A stretch of DNA of 64,000 nucleotides, taken from an uncultured Bacteroidota bacterium (lineage in GTDB: Bacteria > Bacteroidota > Bacteroidia > AKYH767-A > OLB10). Where the stretch lies: positions 106,680-170,679 of the forward strand of contig CAADHD010000010.1 in the NCBI GenBank assembly GCA_900696575.1. Direction: 5' to 3'. This document shows, one piece after another, positions 43,464 to 52,783 of the stretch. Position numbers and translations under genes: made by a program. Every line of letters starts with the position of its first letter. Within the stretch, counting starts at the first letter, position 1. Below the pieces are notes generated by a model, which was given only the letters and a program-made list of their open reading frames with translations, was not told the origin of the DNA and did not search any database.

Positions 43464-45382
43464 CTCATTTTATTATTTTCAAGCCAATGATGAAGTACTA
43501 TCAGCAGCCAGAGGCGGTTGAAAAGATATTCTGTTCCTGAAAGGTATTTTTCTACCAGGGCTGTCACTTGTTTACTGTCAACAAATCCATGCTTCTTTAC
43601 AATCGCTTCATCCAGATAAACATCAATAAGAAACTTCATTTCCTTACCAAGCCATTTATTCAGTGGAATGGCAAATCCCTGTTTTGGCCGCTCAAATAAA
43701 TGCTTAGGCAGATACTTGAACAAAATCTCTTTAAGAATAAACTTAGAAATACCATTATGATATTTTAAGGAAGGTGAAAGGTTAAGCGCAAATTCAAGTA
43801 CACGGTGATCAAGATAGGGAACTCTTGTTTCGAGTGAATAGTACATACTTGCCCGATCTACCTTTGTAAGTAAATCATCAGGCAGGTAAAACTGAAGGTC
43901 AAACAGGGCCTGAATTTCCATAGGAGTAAGCTTTCTTTCACTCACTTTTACCCTGCTTCCTGATTTAACCACTCCTGAAAAACTTAACACGTTATTGTCA
44001 TTAAACAGAAAGTCATCTTTTATATTGAACGAAAGATCTCTATTGGCTATCTCCTTTATTTCGTTCATGCTGAAATAGTATTGCTCCTGTGAAAATATAT
44101 GTCCAGGCAGGAAGGTATCTGTTTGATAATCCAGCATTCGTGAAACCCGCTGGTAGCGTGATGACATTCTGGAAAAAACAGCAGCCAAGGCATTTCTGCT
44201 CATACTTACTGCAGGATTGGAGAGTCTGCGTGCCCATCGGTAAAATCCATATCCGAAAAACAGTTCATCTCCGCCCTCTCCTGATAAGCTGACAGTAACA
44301 TAATTTCTTGCCAAACGGGAAATCAGCATTGTTGGAATGGCTGATGAATCACCAAATGGTTCATCATAAATAGTGAGCATTTTATCAATCAGGCTTACTG
44401 CATCTTTTACTGAAACAATAAACTCATGATGATCGGTGTCAAGATACGATGCAACTGCTTTTGCATACGTTGATTCATTGTGACTGAACTCTTCAAATCC
44501 AATGGAAAAAGTTTTAACCTTTATTCCCGAAAGCATGGAGGCCTGCGCAGTAACAAGGCTTGAGTCAATCCCACCACTGAGGAAAACTCCAAAAGGCACA
44601 TCGCTCTTTAGCTGGTACTGAACCGAACTGGTCATCAGGTCACTCAGCATCACCATGGCCTGGCTTTTATCCGTGATTATGGAATTACTGAGTTTCTGTT
44701 TAATGTCATAGTATTTAAAAATCTGCATTCCTGTTACATCAATCTTGATATAAGAAGCAGCCGGTAACTTGTAAATGTTATTATAACAGGAATGAGGTGC
44801 GGGTATGTAACCTAAGTGCAGAAACTGGTAAAGAGCATTCTGATTATAGGTCAGGTTGAGGCAGCCTGCCGCTTTTAATGCTTTCAGTTCAGAGGCAAAA
44901 ACGAACAAACTTCCATCCCAATAATAATACACCGGTTTAATGCCCATTCTGTCGCGAAAAAGATAAAGAGTATGTTCCAGTTTATCATAAATGGCAAAAG
45001 CAAACATACCGTTGAGCTGATGAACCACATCTACACCCCATTTGCTGAATCCTTCCAATATAATTTCTGTATCACTTGCCGAACGAAACTGATTTGATCC
45101 TGATACATCAGAACGCACTGTCATCATCGCTCCTAATTCACGGTAATTGTAAACTTCGCCATTATAAACGATAACATACCGTGAGTTAGCCGAAGTCATT
45201 GGCTGATTGGCGCGGGCTGAAAGATCTATGATGCTAAGCCTTCGATGACCAAGTCCTGAAAAATCATCCCGGTAATAACCGGATGAATCCGGACCACGAT
45301 GCTGCAAGGAGTTGGTCATTGCTGCAAGGGAAACCTCATCAAGACCTCTGGTCGCTGAAAAGTAACCCGCTATTCCACACAT
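43421..45382 (-). CDS. asnB: Asparagine synthase, glutamine-hydrolysing (AsnB family)
   Basis: A 653-residue protein. Residues 1 to about 210 form a class II glutaminase with nucleophile Cys2 (MCGIAGYF) and QHRGPDSSG. Residues about 230-640 form the synthetase with the PPi loop FLSGGIDSSLV and SLSGEGGDELFFGY. AsnB makes asparagine from aspartate with glutamine and ATP. Copies inside glycan clusters, such as WbpS, amidate uronic-acid sugars instead. The position between glycosyltransferases and an ABC exporter favours sugar amidation, but the sequence does not decide. A promoter lies upstream on the minus strand. Confidence 0.88.
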   Translation of the reverse strand: MCGIAGYFSATRGLDEVSLAAMTNSLQHRGPDSSGYYRDDFSGLGHRRLSIIDLSARANQPMTSANSRYVIVYNGEVYNYRELGAMMTVRSDVSGSNQFRSASDTEIILEGFSKWGVDVVHQLNGMFAFAIYDKLEHTLYLFRDRMGIKPVYYYWDGSLFVFASELKALKAAGCLNLTYNQNALYQFLHLGYIPAPHSCYNNIYKLPAASYIKIDVTGMQIFKYYDIKQKLSNSIITDKSQAMVMLSDLMTSSVQYQLKSDVPFGVFLSGGIDSSLVTAQASMLSGIKVKTFSIGFEEFSHNESTYAKAVASYLDTDHHEFIVSVKDAVSLIDKMLTIYDEPFGDSSAIPTMLISRLARNYVTVSLSGEGGDELFFGYGFYRWARRLSNPAVSMSRNALAAVFSRMSSRYQRVSRMLDYQTDTFLPGHIFSQEQYYFSMNEIKEIANRDLSFNIKDDFLFNDNNVLSFSGVVKSGSRVKVSERKLTPMEIQALFDLQFYLPDDLLTKVDRASMYYSLETRVPYLDHRVLEFALNLSPSLKYHNGISKFILKEILFKYLPKHLFERPKQGFAIPLNKWLGKEMKFLIDVYLDEAIVKKHGFVDSKQVTALVEKYLSGTEYLFNRLWLLIVLHHWLENNKMSYAAETEAGILRNS

Positions 45383-45410
45383 TGATTGTTAGTTTATTTG
45401 CAATGTTATG

Positions 45411-45438
45411 CAAAAGTAACCTAAATATCTACATCAAA
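45411..45438 (-). promoter_or_regulatory. Promoter of asnB: TTTG-N16-TACTTTTG
   Basis: On the minus strand TTTG (45435-45438) is followed after 16 bases by TACTTTTG (45411-45418). The -7 box is exact, while the spacer is at the short end of the usual range. The ATG at 45382 is 28 bases further on. Confidence 0.45.
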
Positions 45439-45508
45439 CTTATGTATGAAACGGCCTTCCTCTTTTTTTTCATCTTTGCAATTCCATTCTACTTGTTAAT
45501 TTTTATTC

Positions 45509-46327
45509 ATGCAATTTGAAATTCGTCCGGCCAAAGGATTTTCTTTTGACTTTAAAGAACTAATCCGCTTCCATGAGCTAATCTATTTTTTTACGTGGCG
45601 CGACATAAAAGTAAAATACAAACAAACGGTACTGGGATTTACGTGGGTGATACTTCAGCCGCTTATCCTGATGAGTATTTTCACCTTGTTTTTCGGACGG
45701 GTGTTAAATCATAACCTGCCTCCCGGAATCAACTATCCTGTTTTTGCACTTACCGGTCTGTTGTTCTGGAACCTCTTCAGCACAGGAATTTCAAATGCCG
45801 GAGCAAGCATGGTGTTAAATGCCAATATCATCAAAAAAATTTACTTCCCACGCATTATCATTCCCGTTTCCTCAATTCTTGTTTCTGCTTTCGACTTTAT
45901 AATCACCCTGGTACTTTTCGGAATTATATTGTTGTATTACAACATTACGCCATCTGCTGCCATGTTGTGGATGTTTCCTGCTGCTTTCCTGCTCTCGGTA
46001 TGTGCGGCTACCGGGCTTGGCTTATTACTGTCTGCCCTTACGGTTAAGTACCGCGACTTCCGTTATATTGTTCCGTTTTTCGTTCAGATTATGCTTTTTC
46101 TGACTCCGGTAATTTATTCAGACTCTGTTGTAAAAAATGAATGGTCAAGACTTCTGATGAAACTCAACCCGATGACAGGCCCGGTTCATCTTGCACGTTG
46201 CGGTATTGCAGGCCTCGAGCCCGATCAAAGCATTCTTTTTTTCTCTCTGTTAATTAATGCTGCTATGCTCCTTCTCGGTTTTTTTGTATTCAGAAAAACA
46301 GAGTCCTATTTTGCCGACATTGCCTGA
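45509..46327 (+). CDS. Polysaccharide ABC exporter permease (Wzm-like)
   Basis: A 272-residue ABC-2 type permease with six membrane helices after a short amphipathic N-terminus (IRFHELIYFFTWRDIKVKYKQTVLGFTWVILQPLILM). It has the export-family signature GINYPVFALTGLLFWNLFSTGISNAGASMV. Such proteins pair with a Wzt ATPase to move lipid-linked glycan across the inner membrane. It overlaps the ATPase gene by one base. It is divergent from asnB, with 126 bases between them. Confidence 0.92.
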   Translation: MQFEIRPAKGFSFDFKELIRFHELIYFFTWRDIKVKYKQTVLGFTWVILQPLILMSIFTLFFGRVLNHNLPPGINYPVFALTGLLFWNLFSTGISNAGASMVLNANIIKKIYFPRIIIPVSSILVSAFDFIITLVLFGIILLYYNITPSAAMLWMFPAAFLLSVCAATGLGLLLSALTVKYRDFRYIVPFFVQIMLFLTPVIYSDSVVKNEWSRLLMKLNPMTGPVHLARCGIAGLEPDQSILFFSLLINAAMLLLGFFVFRKTESYFADIA

Positions 46328-47556
46328 TGAAAACTGTTCTGTGCATACATTCTGTTTCGAAAAAATTCAAGATCAGGCATCAGGAAACCAAAAGTTATTT
46401 AACCCTTTCTGACGAACTGAAAAGCCTTTTCAGACAACGCATCACCCGCGAAGAATTTTACGCACTTCAGGATATTTCATTTGATGTAGCAGAAGGCGAA
46501 TCCATCGGCATCATCGGAAAAAACGGAGCAGGCAAATCAACACTGCTTAAAATTTTATCACGAATTACCCCGCCATCTTCCGGAAGAATTCAATACAATG
46601 GGCGCATTGCCAGCCTGCTTGAAGTTGGCACCGGTTTTCATCCTGAGCTAACCGGACGGGAAAATATTTTTCTGAATGGGGCCATCATGGGAATGAAAAA
46701 AAAAGAAATTCAATTGAGGTTTGACGAAATTGTTTCTTTTTCGGGCGTAGATAAATTTTTAGATACTCCGCTTAAGCATTACAGCAGCGGTATGCAATTG
46801 AGGCTTGCATTTTCAGTAGCCGCCCATCTTGAACCTGAAATTCTCATAATTGACGAAGTGCTTGCCGTAGGCGATGCGGAGTTTCAGAAAAAATGTATGG
46901 GTAAAATGGAATCGGTTGCCGGTAGTGGAAAAACCATCCTTTTTGTAAGCCACAACCTTGCCGCTTTAAATTCTTTGTGTACTAAATCTGTTTTACTCGA
47001 AAAAGGGAAAATGGTCGCATCAGGAAACACTTCAGAGGTAATAGACCGGTACCTCAATATGAACTACCAGGCAAACACAGGAACAGAAAAGGGAGTGATT
47101 GAAATTCCTCCGGCAGTATCGGGTGGTATTATCAAGCGCATAAAAATGTTTAACGAAGGGATATTGTCCGGACATTTTACCTCAGGCCGCAAATCAGAAA
47201 TAATTATTGAATGTGAAAGTGAGAAAGAAATTCCGAATCCTGTTATCGGTATTGTCATCAGCGATCATTTCGGAACCGATATAATGGGTATTAATAACAA
47301 ACACTATGGCATTCCCCTTCCTTCGCTTAACGGCAAAACCTCATTCCGGATTTCGCTCCACAAACTTCCGCTTACGGCAGGTAATTACAAGCTTTCTCTT
47401 TTTCTCGGAACTGGCATAGCCGACATTGTTTCCATAGCCGATGCCGCCACATTTCATGTAGAAGCATTGGATGTTTCCGGAAGCGGAATACTGCCCCTTG
47501 AAAGAATAAACCGCATTTTTACGCCCGATGTTTTCTGGGAAAAAATTTCGAATTAA
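46327..47556 (+). CDS. Polysaccharide ABC exporter ATPase with C-terminal glycan-binding domain (Wzt-like)
   Basis: A 409-residue ATPase. Residues 1 to about 245 form the nucleotide-binding domain with Walker A GKNGAGKST, signature YSSGMQLRLAFS and Walker B ILIIDEVLAVGD. Residues about 260-405 form an extra beta-sandwich-like domain (VIGIVISDHFGTDIMGINNKHYG). In Wzt of the O9a type that domain recognises the modified end of the glycan. Its presence suggests the chain is capped before export, and the methyltransferase immediately downstream, with no intergenic base, is a good candidate for the cap. Confidence 0.92.
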   Translation: MKTVLCIHSVSKKFKIRHQETKSYLTLSDELKSLFRQRITREEFYALQDISFDVAEGESIGIIGKNGAGKSTLLKILSRITPPSSGRIQYNGRIASLLEVGTGFHPELTGRENIFLNGAIMGMKKKEIQLRFDEIVSFSGVDKFLDTPLKHYSSGMQLRLAFSVAAHLEPEILIIDEVLAVGDAEFQKKCMGKMESVAGSGKTILFVSHNLAALNSLCTKSVLLEKGKMVASGNTSEVIDRYLNMNYQANTGTEKGVIEIPPAVSGGIIKRIKMFNEGILSGHFTSGRKSEIIIECESEKEIPNPVIGIVISDHFGTDIMGINNKHYGIPLPSLNGKTSFRISLHKLPLTAGNYKLSLFLGTGIADIVSIADAATFHVEALDVSGSGILPLERINRIFTPDVFWEKISN

Positions 47557-48324
47557 ATGAACCGCTATCAACAAAAATTAGAAGAAAGCAAGGCCTATTA
47601 CGATCAGCGTTTCGGCAAAGAAACAGGCAATCCTTCTGATATAAATCTTGATGAAACCTATCGTTGGAAAGTTTTAGAATCTGTTTTAATTAAAATTACG
47701 GCAACGCAGGGCAGCGATAAATTAAATATCCTTGATTTCGGGTGCGGACGAGGCTGGCTTAGCCAAAAACTGACTGCATTTGGAAATGTTACGGGAGTTG
47801 ATCTTTCGTCCGAATCGGTTAAGCGTGCTGCCGGTTTTTTTCCGGAAGTTACTTTCAAAGTCATCAATGCTGCCGAACCAGTAAGCAACCAGTTGCCTCC
47901 TGCTTTTTATGATATTGTGGTTTCGTCTGAAGTTATTGAACATGTCCTGAATCAGGAAGAGTATATCAACAACATTTATACTTTGCTGAAGCCGGGAGGT
48001 TTTCTGGTAATGACAACCCCCAATGCCCGCTGGTATGCCTATCATTTTTATAAAGACAGGGAAACATGGAAACAGCCTGTTGAACAATGGCTCAGCAAGG
48101 AACAGATTCTTCAAAAGCTGAATCCGCTTTTCAAAATAGAAATTCTGAATACATTTCATGCTCATTGGATTCACGATTACAAAACTTTCGGCACCCCCGG
48201 TCTGCTTGGAAATTTTCTATTGAGAAAGATGCTCACTTTATTCGGCCTCAAAAAAAACTTTTTAAAGTTTCTCGAAAACCACGGATACGGTCTGTACCAT
48301 ATTGTCTGCGCCCGTAAGAAATAA
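47557..48324 (+). CDS. Class I SAM-dependent methyltransferase of the glycan locus
   Basis: A 255-residue methyltransferase starting at the base after the ATPase stop. Motif I is ILDFGCGRGWLSQKL (about 53-67), then VTGVDLSSESV, VVSSEVIEHV and LLKPGGFLVMTTPN. The N-terminal 45 residues are charged and may bind the acceptor. The substrate may be a sugar or the lipid-linked glycan. Its place after a Wzt with a C-terminal domain fits a chain-terminating methylation, as in known O-antigen systems (inference). Confidence 0.88.
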   Translation: MNRYQQKLEESKAYYDQRFGKETGNPSDINLDETYRWKVLESVLIKITATQGSDKLNILDFGCGRGWLSQKLTAFGNVTGVDLSSESVKRAAGFFPEVTFKVINAAEPVSNQLPPAFYDIVVSSEVIEHVLNQEEYINNIYTLLKPGGFLVMTTPNARWYAYHFYKDRETWKQPVEQWLSKEQILQKLNPLFKIEILNTFHAHWIHDYKTFGTPGLLGNFLLRKMLTLFGLKKNFLKFLENHGYGLYHIVCARKK

Positions 48325-48327
48325 TTA

Positions 48328-49449
48328 ATGAAGCCTCTTCTGTCTGTCATTTACCCTTATCGAAACCGCGATGCAAAAAGAGTAGAACGCTCCCTGAACA
48401 GCTTATGCCACCAGGAATCAGCCGATCGTTTTGAAGTTATTCTGGTTGACTACGGCAGTGATGCAGGAATGCAGGAACAGATAAAATCAATGATAAGAAA
48501 ATTCCCCTCTGTTAAATATGTATTCAATCATACCCTGGGAATGCCATGGAGCAGGTCGCATGCCTTAAATACCGGAATTAAACTGGCAGCGGCTGATTAT
48601 GTTTTTACGGCTGATGTGGACATGATATTTGATAAAGGGTTCAGCCATGTCTCAGAACAGCTGATCCGTACCGATAAAGCTGTTTTTTTTTCAGTAGGAT
48701 ATCTTCCTGAGAAATTTGATTTTAATAAGCCCATAGAAAAAAAGGATTATCAGAAGAGTGCATCGCACGCTTTAGGTCTGGCATTGATTGAAAAAAATGC
48801 CTTGGAAAAAATCAGGGGTTATGACGAGTATTACTGTTTCTGGGGAATAGAAGACAATGATATTCACCACCGGCTTCAGGCATCCGGCTGCCGGTGCAGT
48901 TATTTTGAATCCGATGTTTTGCTTTACCATCAATGGCATCAACCTGCCAATGTTGATTTGCCGGAAGGATGGCGCACCTGCATGGGCGAGTACTTCGAAT
49001 CAAACAAATCAAATATTATCAGAAACAAAAATCAGGAGTGGGGTAAAATACTGACTGCCCATGAACGTAAAGCCTGGTATGCACTGGAAAATAAAATTTC
49101 AGAGACAGATAAAATCTCAAGTAGAAAAATTTTTTTTGAATGGCAACTCAAAAAGAAACTTGAAGAAGCAACAAGCGGGCAAACGATTGCAGGCGAGTTT
49201 TCAGATGTTTTTTCAGAAAAATACCTCCGGGCAAAACCCGGCAGACTGGCAGCGATGCTAAAAAATACATTTAACTTATTCCATCTTCCGCTTGATGTAA
49301 GCACAGCTTACAAAGATCAATTTATGACTACCCGACAGGCACGAGATTCATTTTTTTATTTTATCCGTTTTAATCTTCATCAGATTGCCGATTACGCCTT
49401 CCGGTTCAATGAAAAAGGACGGCTTGAATATGCCTTTACCAAAATTTAA
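48328..49449 (+). CDS. Glycosyltransferase family 2 with galactosyltransferase-type C-terminal motif
   Basis: A 373-residue GT-A enzyme with LSVIYPYRNRDAKRVERSL at the N-terminus, the metal-binding DVD of FTADVDMIFD and the GYDEYYCFWGIEDNDIHHRL motif. The last is the WGxEDxD sequence of the GT7-like C-terminal domain found in chondroitin-type polymerases and galactosyltransferases. The C-terminal 130 residues are mostly helical and charged, and may bind the lipid-linked acceptor. The start lies 3 bases after the methyltransferase stop. Confidence 0.87.
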   Translation: MKPLLSVIYPYRNRDAKRVERSLNSLCHQESADRFEVILVDYGSDAGMQEQIKSMIRKFPSVKYVFNHTLGMPWSRSHALNTGIKLAAADYVFTADVDMIFDKGFSHVSEQLIRTDKAVFFSVGYLPEKFDFNKPIEKKDYQKSASHALGLALIEKNALEKIRGYDEYYCFWGIEDNDIHHRLQASGCRCSYFESDVLLYHQWHQPANVDLPEGWRTCMGEYFESNKSNIIRNKNQEWGKILTAHERKAWYALENKISETDKISSRKIFFEWQLKKKLEEATSGQTIAGEFSDVFSEKYLRAKPGRLAAMLKNTFNLFHLPLDVSTAYKDQFMTTRQARDSFFYFIRFNLHQIADYAFRFNEKGRLEYAFTKI

Positions 49450-49476
49450 AAATTTAGTTTTGTTGCCGATAAAGGA

Positions 49477-50586
49477 ATGATATTCGTTATTTCTTCTGAT
49501 GAGCCCTGGGGTAAAATGATGCACACACAACTGCATTATGCTCTTGAGCTTTCAAGAAAACACACCGTTTATTTCATTGATCCGCCCCGAAAATGGCCGC
49601 CAAATCTCTCATTATTATGGTCAAAAACCAGACAGATTAACCAGAATCTCTTTATCCTTCCATACCTTAATCTGTTACCGGTCATTAAAAGTCTTTGGGT
49701 AACCATCAGGATAAATGATTTTATCAATTTCTCAAGAATAAAACGCATCCTCAGAAATAGAAACGCACAAAAAGTAATTTTATGGAGGTTTGATCCGCAA
49801 CGCATGCTTACGGCTTCCTCTTGTAAGTTTTATGGAACCATCTATCATGTGGTGGATGATTATCGTGGCAAAGCCGCCAACCGTTTTCTCCTTCAGGGCT
49901 CTGATTTGGTCATAACCACAAGCCCCAGAAATCAAGAGTACTTTTCAACCATGCACAAAAATGTTTTTTGCATTCCACAGGCCATCAGTGATGATGAACT
50001 GCAGCATGATGATCGGGAATCAGAGAAAATTAGAAAGCAATACGGGGATTTTGTTTTGTTTACCGGCACGCTGTCTGATGCCAATGACTTTTCGCTTATT
50101 CTTACCCTGGTTCAGCATTTCAGCCACTACAATTTTATTTTCGTTGGACCTGAAATGCTGAATGAATCGAATAAAAAATTATTCGAAACAATTTTATCAT
50201 CAAGCAATGCCTGTTACCTGGGAACGAAAGACGGCAAGGAACTAAAGAATTTTATTCATGCTTCTTCGGCTTGTATTATCCCTTACCATTTCACCCCCAA
50301 AAAAACAGGTGACATACGCTCCCCGTTAAAAGCGCTTCATTATCTTGCTCAGTTTAAACCTGTCATAACCTCTGTTGATTGTGAAATTGACGAACTGGAA
50401 AACAAGGCTATTTACTTTGCAAACAATCAAACATCCTTTATTCAGTTGCTTGATGCCTGCCTTCAAAAAAAGAATAATTACGACATAACTGCCGTTAAAA
50501 ACTTTCTTGACCATGCACGTTACGATAAGTTTATTGATAAGATCATTGACTTGCTTACAGAACTAAAAGCCGCGAGAACCGAATAA
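49477..50586 (+). CDS. Glycosyltransferase, GT-B fold (GT1/GT4-like)
   Basis: A 369-residue protein with an N-terminal half beginning MIFVISSDEPWGKMMHTQLHYALELSR and HTVYFIDPPRKWPP, and a donor half with FTGTLSDANDFSLIL, IFVGPEML and IIPYHFTPKKTGDIRSPLKALHYLAQFKPVITS. The overall layout recalls TuaH-type glycosyltransferases, which have a shortened donor motif. It is the fourth glycan gene in a tightly spaced plus-strand run. The sugar added is unknown. Confidence 0.8.
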   Translation: MIFVISSDEPWGKMMHTQLHYALELSRKHTVYFIDPPRKWPPNLSLLWSKTRQINQNLFILPYLNLLPVIKSLWVTIRINDFINFSRIKRILRNRNAQKVILWRFDPQRMLTASSCKFYGTIYHVVDDYRGKAANRFLLQGSDLVITTSPRNQEYFSTMHKNVFCIPQAISDDELQHDDRESEKIRKQYGDFVLFTGTLSDANDFSLILTLVQHFSHYNFIFVGPEMLNESNKKLFETILSSSNACYLGTKDGKELKNFIHASSACIIPYHFTPKKTGDIRSPLKALHYLAQFKPVITSVDCEIDELENKAIYFANNQTSFIQLLDACLQKKNNYDITAVKNFLDHARYDKFIDKIIDLLTELKAARTE

Positions 50587-50588
50587 CA

Positions 50589-51734
50589 ATGTCAAACAGG
50601 CCGGTAAAAATCATTTACATTTTCAGTTTCATTGAACGTGCTCTGCTCAATGAAGCCATTGCTGAGCAATTAGCCAAGGTGAAAGATTTTGAAACCGGAT
50701 TTATCCTGCTGAATAGAAAGCCATCCAGTTATTCAACATATCTGCGCGAAAAGAATTTTAAAACTTGGGATATTTTTTATGCAGGTAAGAAAAACCTGAT
50801 ATCAGCTTTATTTAAGATCTTCAGAATTTTGTTTATGGAACGGCCTGATGTCATTAACACCAACCTGTTTGATGCCAATGTGGCTGGCCTTATTCCTGCC
50901 TGGCTGCTCGGCATTAAAGTAAGAGTACTGAGCAGGCATCACAGCTCGCTGCATCACGTTTATCATCCCGGTTATGTAAAATTTGACAAGCTGCTTAACT
51001 CGCTGGCTACCCATATCGTTTCTCCTTCGCCTTCTGTCAGTAAAATTTTAATTGAAAAAGAAAAGGTAAACCCCGAAAAGGTAATCTTAATTCCTCATGG
51101 TTTGCCGCTTGATAATTTCAGAGAAGTAAATCAGGACCGGATCAATACCTTGATAAAAAAGTATTTCCCTGCCGGCAAACCGTATCCGGTTATCGGTGTG
51201 ATATCGCGTCTCATTCACTGGAAGGGCATTCAATACATCATTCCTGCATTCAGAAAGCTGCTGGATGAGTTTCCGAACGCACACCTGCTGCTTGCCAATG
51301 CCCGCGGTAATTACTCTAACGAAATCAAAAAATTGTTATCAGAAATTTCTTCAGAAAAATATACCCTGATTGATTTTGAAGAAGACTCTCCTGCTCTTTA
51401 CCGGCTGATGGATGTTTTTGTGCATGCCCCGATTGACTCCCATTCTGAAGCTTACGGCCAGATTTATGTTGAAGCGCTGGCCTCAGGAATACCCTCCGTA
51501 TTTACCCTTTCAGGCATTGCAAGTGAATTTGTTAAACATGGCCGGAATGCTTTTGTGGTTCCATACAAAGATGCCGATGCCATTTTTGAAGGCATTACTA
51601 AAATATTAAATGACAAATCCTTCAGAGACCTCATTATAAGTAACGGCAAATCTGATGTAGAGGCCCGCTACAATGAAACAGTAATGGGCAATAAACTTGA
51701 GGCCCTGTTCCGGAACGCTGCACAAAAAAAATGA
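50589..51734 (+). CDS. Glycosyltransferase family 4
   Basis: A 381-residue GT-B enzyme with an acceptor half beginning KIIYIFSFIERALLNEAIAE and LSRHHSSLHH, and a donor half with VIGVISRLIHWKGIQYIIPAF and HAPIDSHSEAYGQIYVEALASGIPSVFT, where the two glutamates stand seven residues apart as in the family motif. It begins 2 bases after the preceding stop and overlaps the next glycosyltransferase by 4 bases. Confidence 0.9.
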   Translation: MSNRPVKIIYIFSFIERALLNEAIAEQLAKVKDFETGFILLNRKPSSYSTYLREKNFKTWDIFYAGKKNLISALFKIFRILFMERPDVINTNLFDANVAGLIPAWLLGIKVRVLSRHHSSLHHVYHPGYVKFDKLLNSLATHIVSPSPSVSKILIEKEKVNPEKVILIPHGLPLDNFREVNQDRINTLIKKYFPAGKPYPVIGVISRLIHWKGIQYIIPAFRKLLDEFPNAHLLLANARGNYSNEIKKLLSEISSEKYTLIDFEEDSPALYRLMDVFVHAPIDSHSEAYGQIYVEALASGIPSVFTLSGIASEFVKHGRNAFVVPYKDADAIFEGITKILNDKSFRDLIISNGKSDVEARYNETVMGNKLEALFRNAAQKK

Positions 51735-52783
51735 ATCCCCAACCGCTTGTTTCCGTTCTGATGCCCTGCTATAACTCAGCAGCCTTTCTGCATAAGGCTA
51801 TTGATTCGATTTTAAATCAAACATACCGGAAATTTGAGTTCATCATCATTGATGACGGATCAAACGACCCGACACCGGCCATCATTGAAAGCTACGCACA
51901 GAGTGATACACGCATTAAGTTTTACAGAAATGAAGTAAACCGCAAACTGATATACACCCTCAACAGAGGGGTTCAGCTATCCGGTGGAGAATACATTATG
52001 CGCATGGATGCTGACGATATAAGCCATCCGGAAAGACTGGAAAAGCAACTGACTTTTATGCTTGAACATCCCGAAACGGATATATGTTCTGCCGGATATT
52101 GTTACATCAATCTTTCGGACAAAGAGGTACAGCGTTCCTATCCTAAAACCACTTTATCAAAAGCACTGCACTTCCAATCTTTTTTTTCCACTCCGCTTAC
52201 CCATGCTGTTATTTTGGCCAAGGCAGAAGTTTTGAAAAAGAATCTCTATGATCCGGATTTTATTCACAGCGAGGATTTCGAGTTGTTCAGCCGCCTCCTT
52301 TCAAACGGCTACAACCTCCGTAATCTGAAAGAGATCTTGTACTATGTAAGAATAAATCCGCAAAGTGTTTCTTATCGTTTTGAACGGGTACAAACCGAAA
52401 CACATACCCGCATTTCAAAAAGAAACCTTTTAAATTATTTTAATAAAAAATTTGAGTTTTTTTTACATAAAGTCATGATTTACCGCATTGCCTTTCATCC
52501 TGAAATCTACATGGTGAATGATGCTGTTCGTGAATTAGACATACTTAAACAGGAGTTTGTTGCCCGAGAAAACTGCACACCGCATGAACTTCTCGAAATA
52601 GAAATGTTCCTCATAGAACATAAAATTGATATCCTCATTCAGTCTTTCAAGGCAGCCACAATAAAAAATAAAATAAGGTTATTGCCGGTCATCTACAACA
52701 TGCGGAAACTGTTTATAACAGAAAGCGGAAAACGATACATGAAATCGAAATTCAGGAGAATTTCTTCGTTCAATATGTTTTAA
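51731..52783 (+). CDS. Glycosyltransferase family 2
   Basis: A 350-residue GT-A enzyme with LVSVLMPCYNSAAFLHKAIDS, FIIIDDGSNDPT, the metal-binding RMDADDISHPERL and a catalytic-base region FIHSEDFELFSRLL. A C-terminal helical part of about 120 residues follows. It is the last gene of the plus-strand glycan run, overlapping its neighbour as ATGA. Its 3' end runs 14 bases into the convergent PKD gene. Confidence 0.9.
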   Translation: MNPQPLVSVLMPCYNSAAFLHKAIDSILNQTYRKFEFIIIDDGSNDPTPAIIESYAQSDTRIKFYRNEVNRKLIYTLNRGVQLSGGEYIMRMDADDISHPERLEKQLTFMLEHPETDICSAGYCYINLSDKEVQRSYPKTTLSKALHFQSFFSTPLTHAVILAKAEVLKKNLYDPDFIHSEDFELFSRLLSNGYNLRNLKEILYYVRINPQSVSYRFERVQTETHTRISKRNLLNYFNKKFEFFLHKVMIYRIAFHPEIYMVNDAVRELDILKQEFVARENCTPHELLEIEMFLIEHKIDILIQSFKAATIKNKIRLLPVIYNMRKLFITESGKRYMKSKFRRISSFNMF

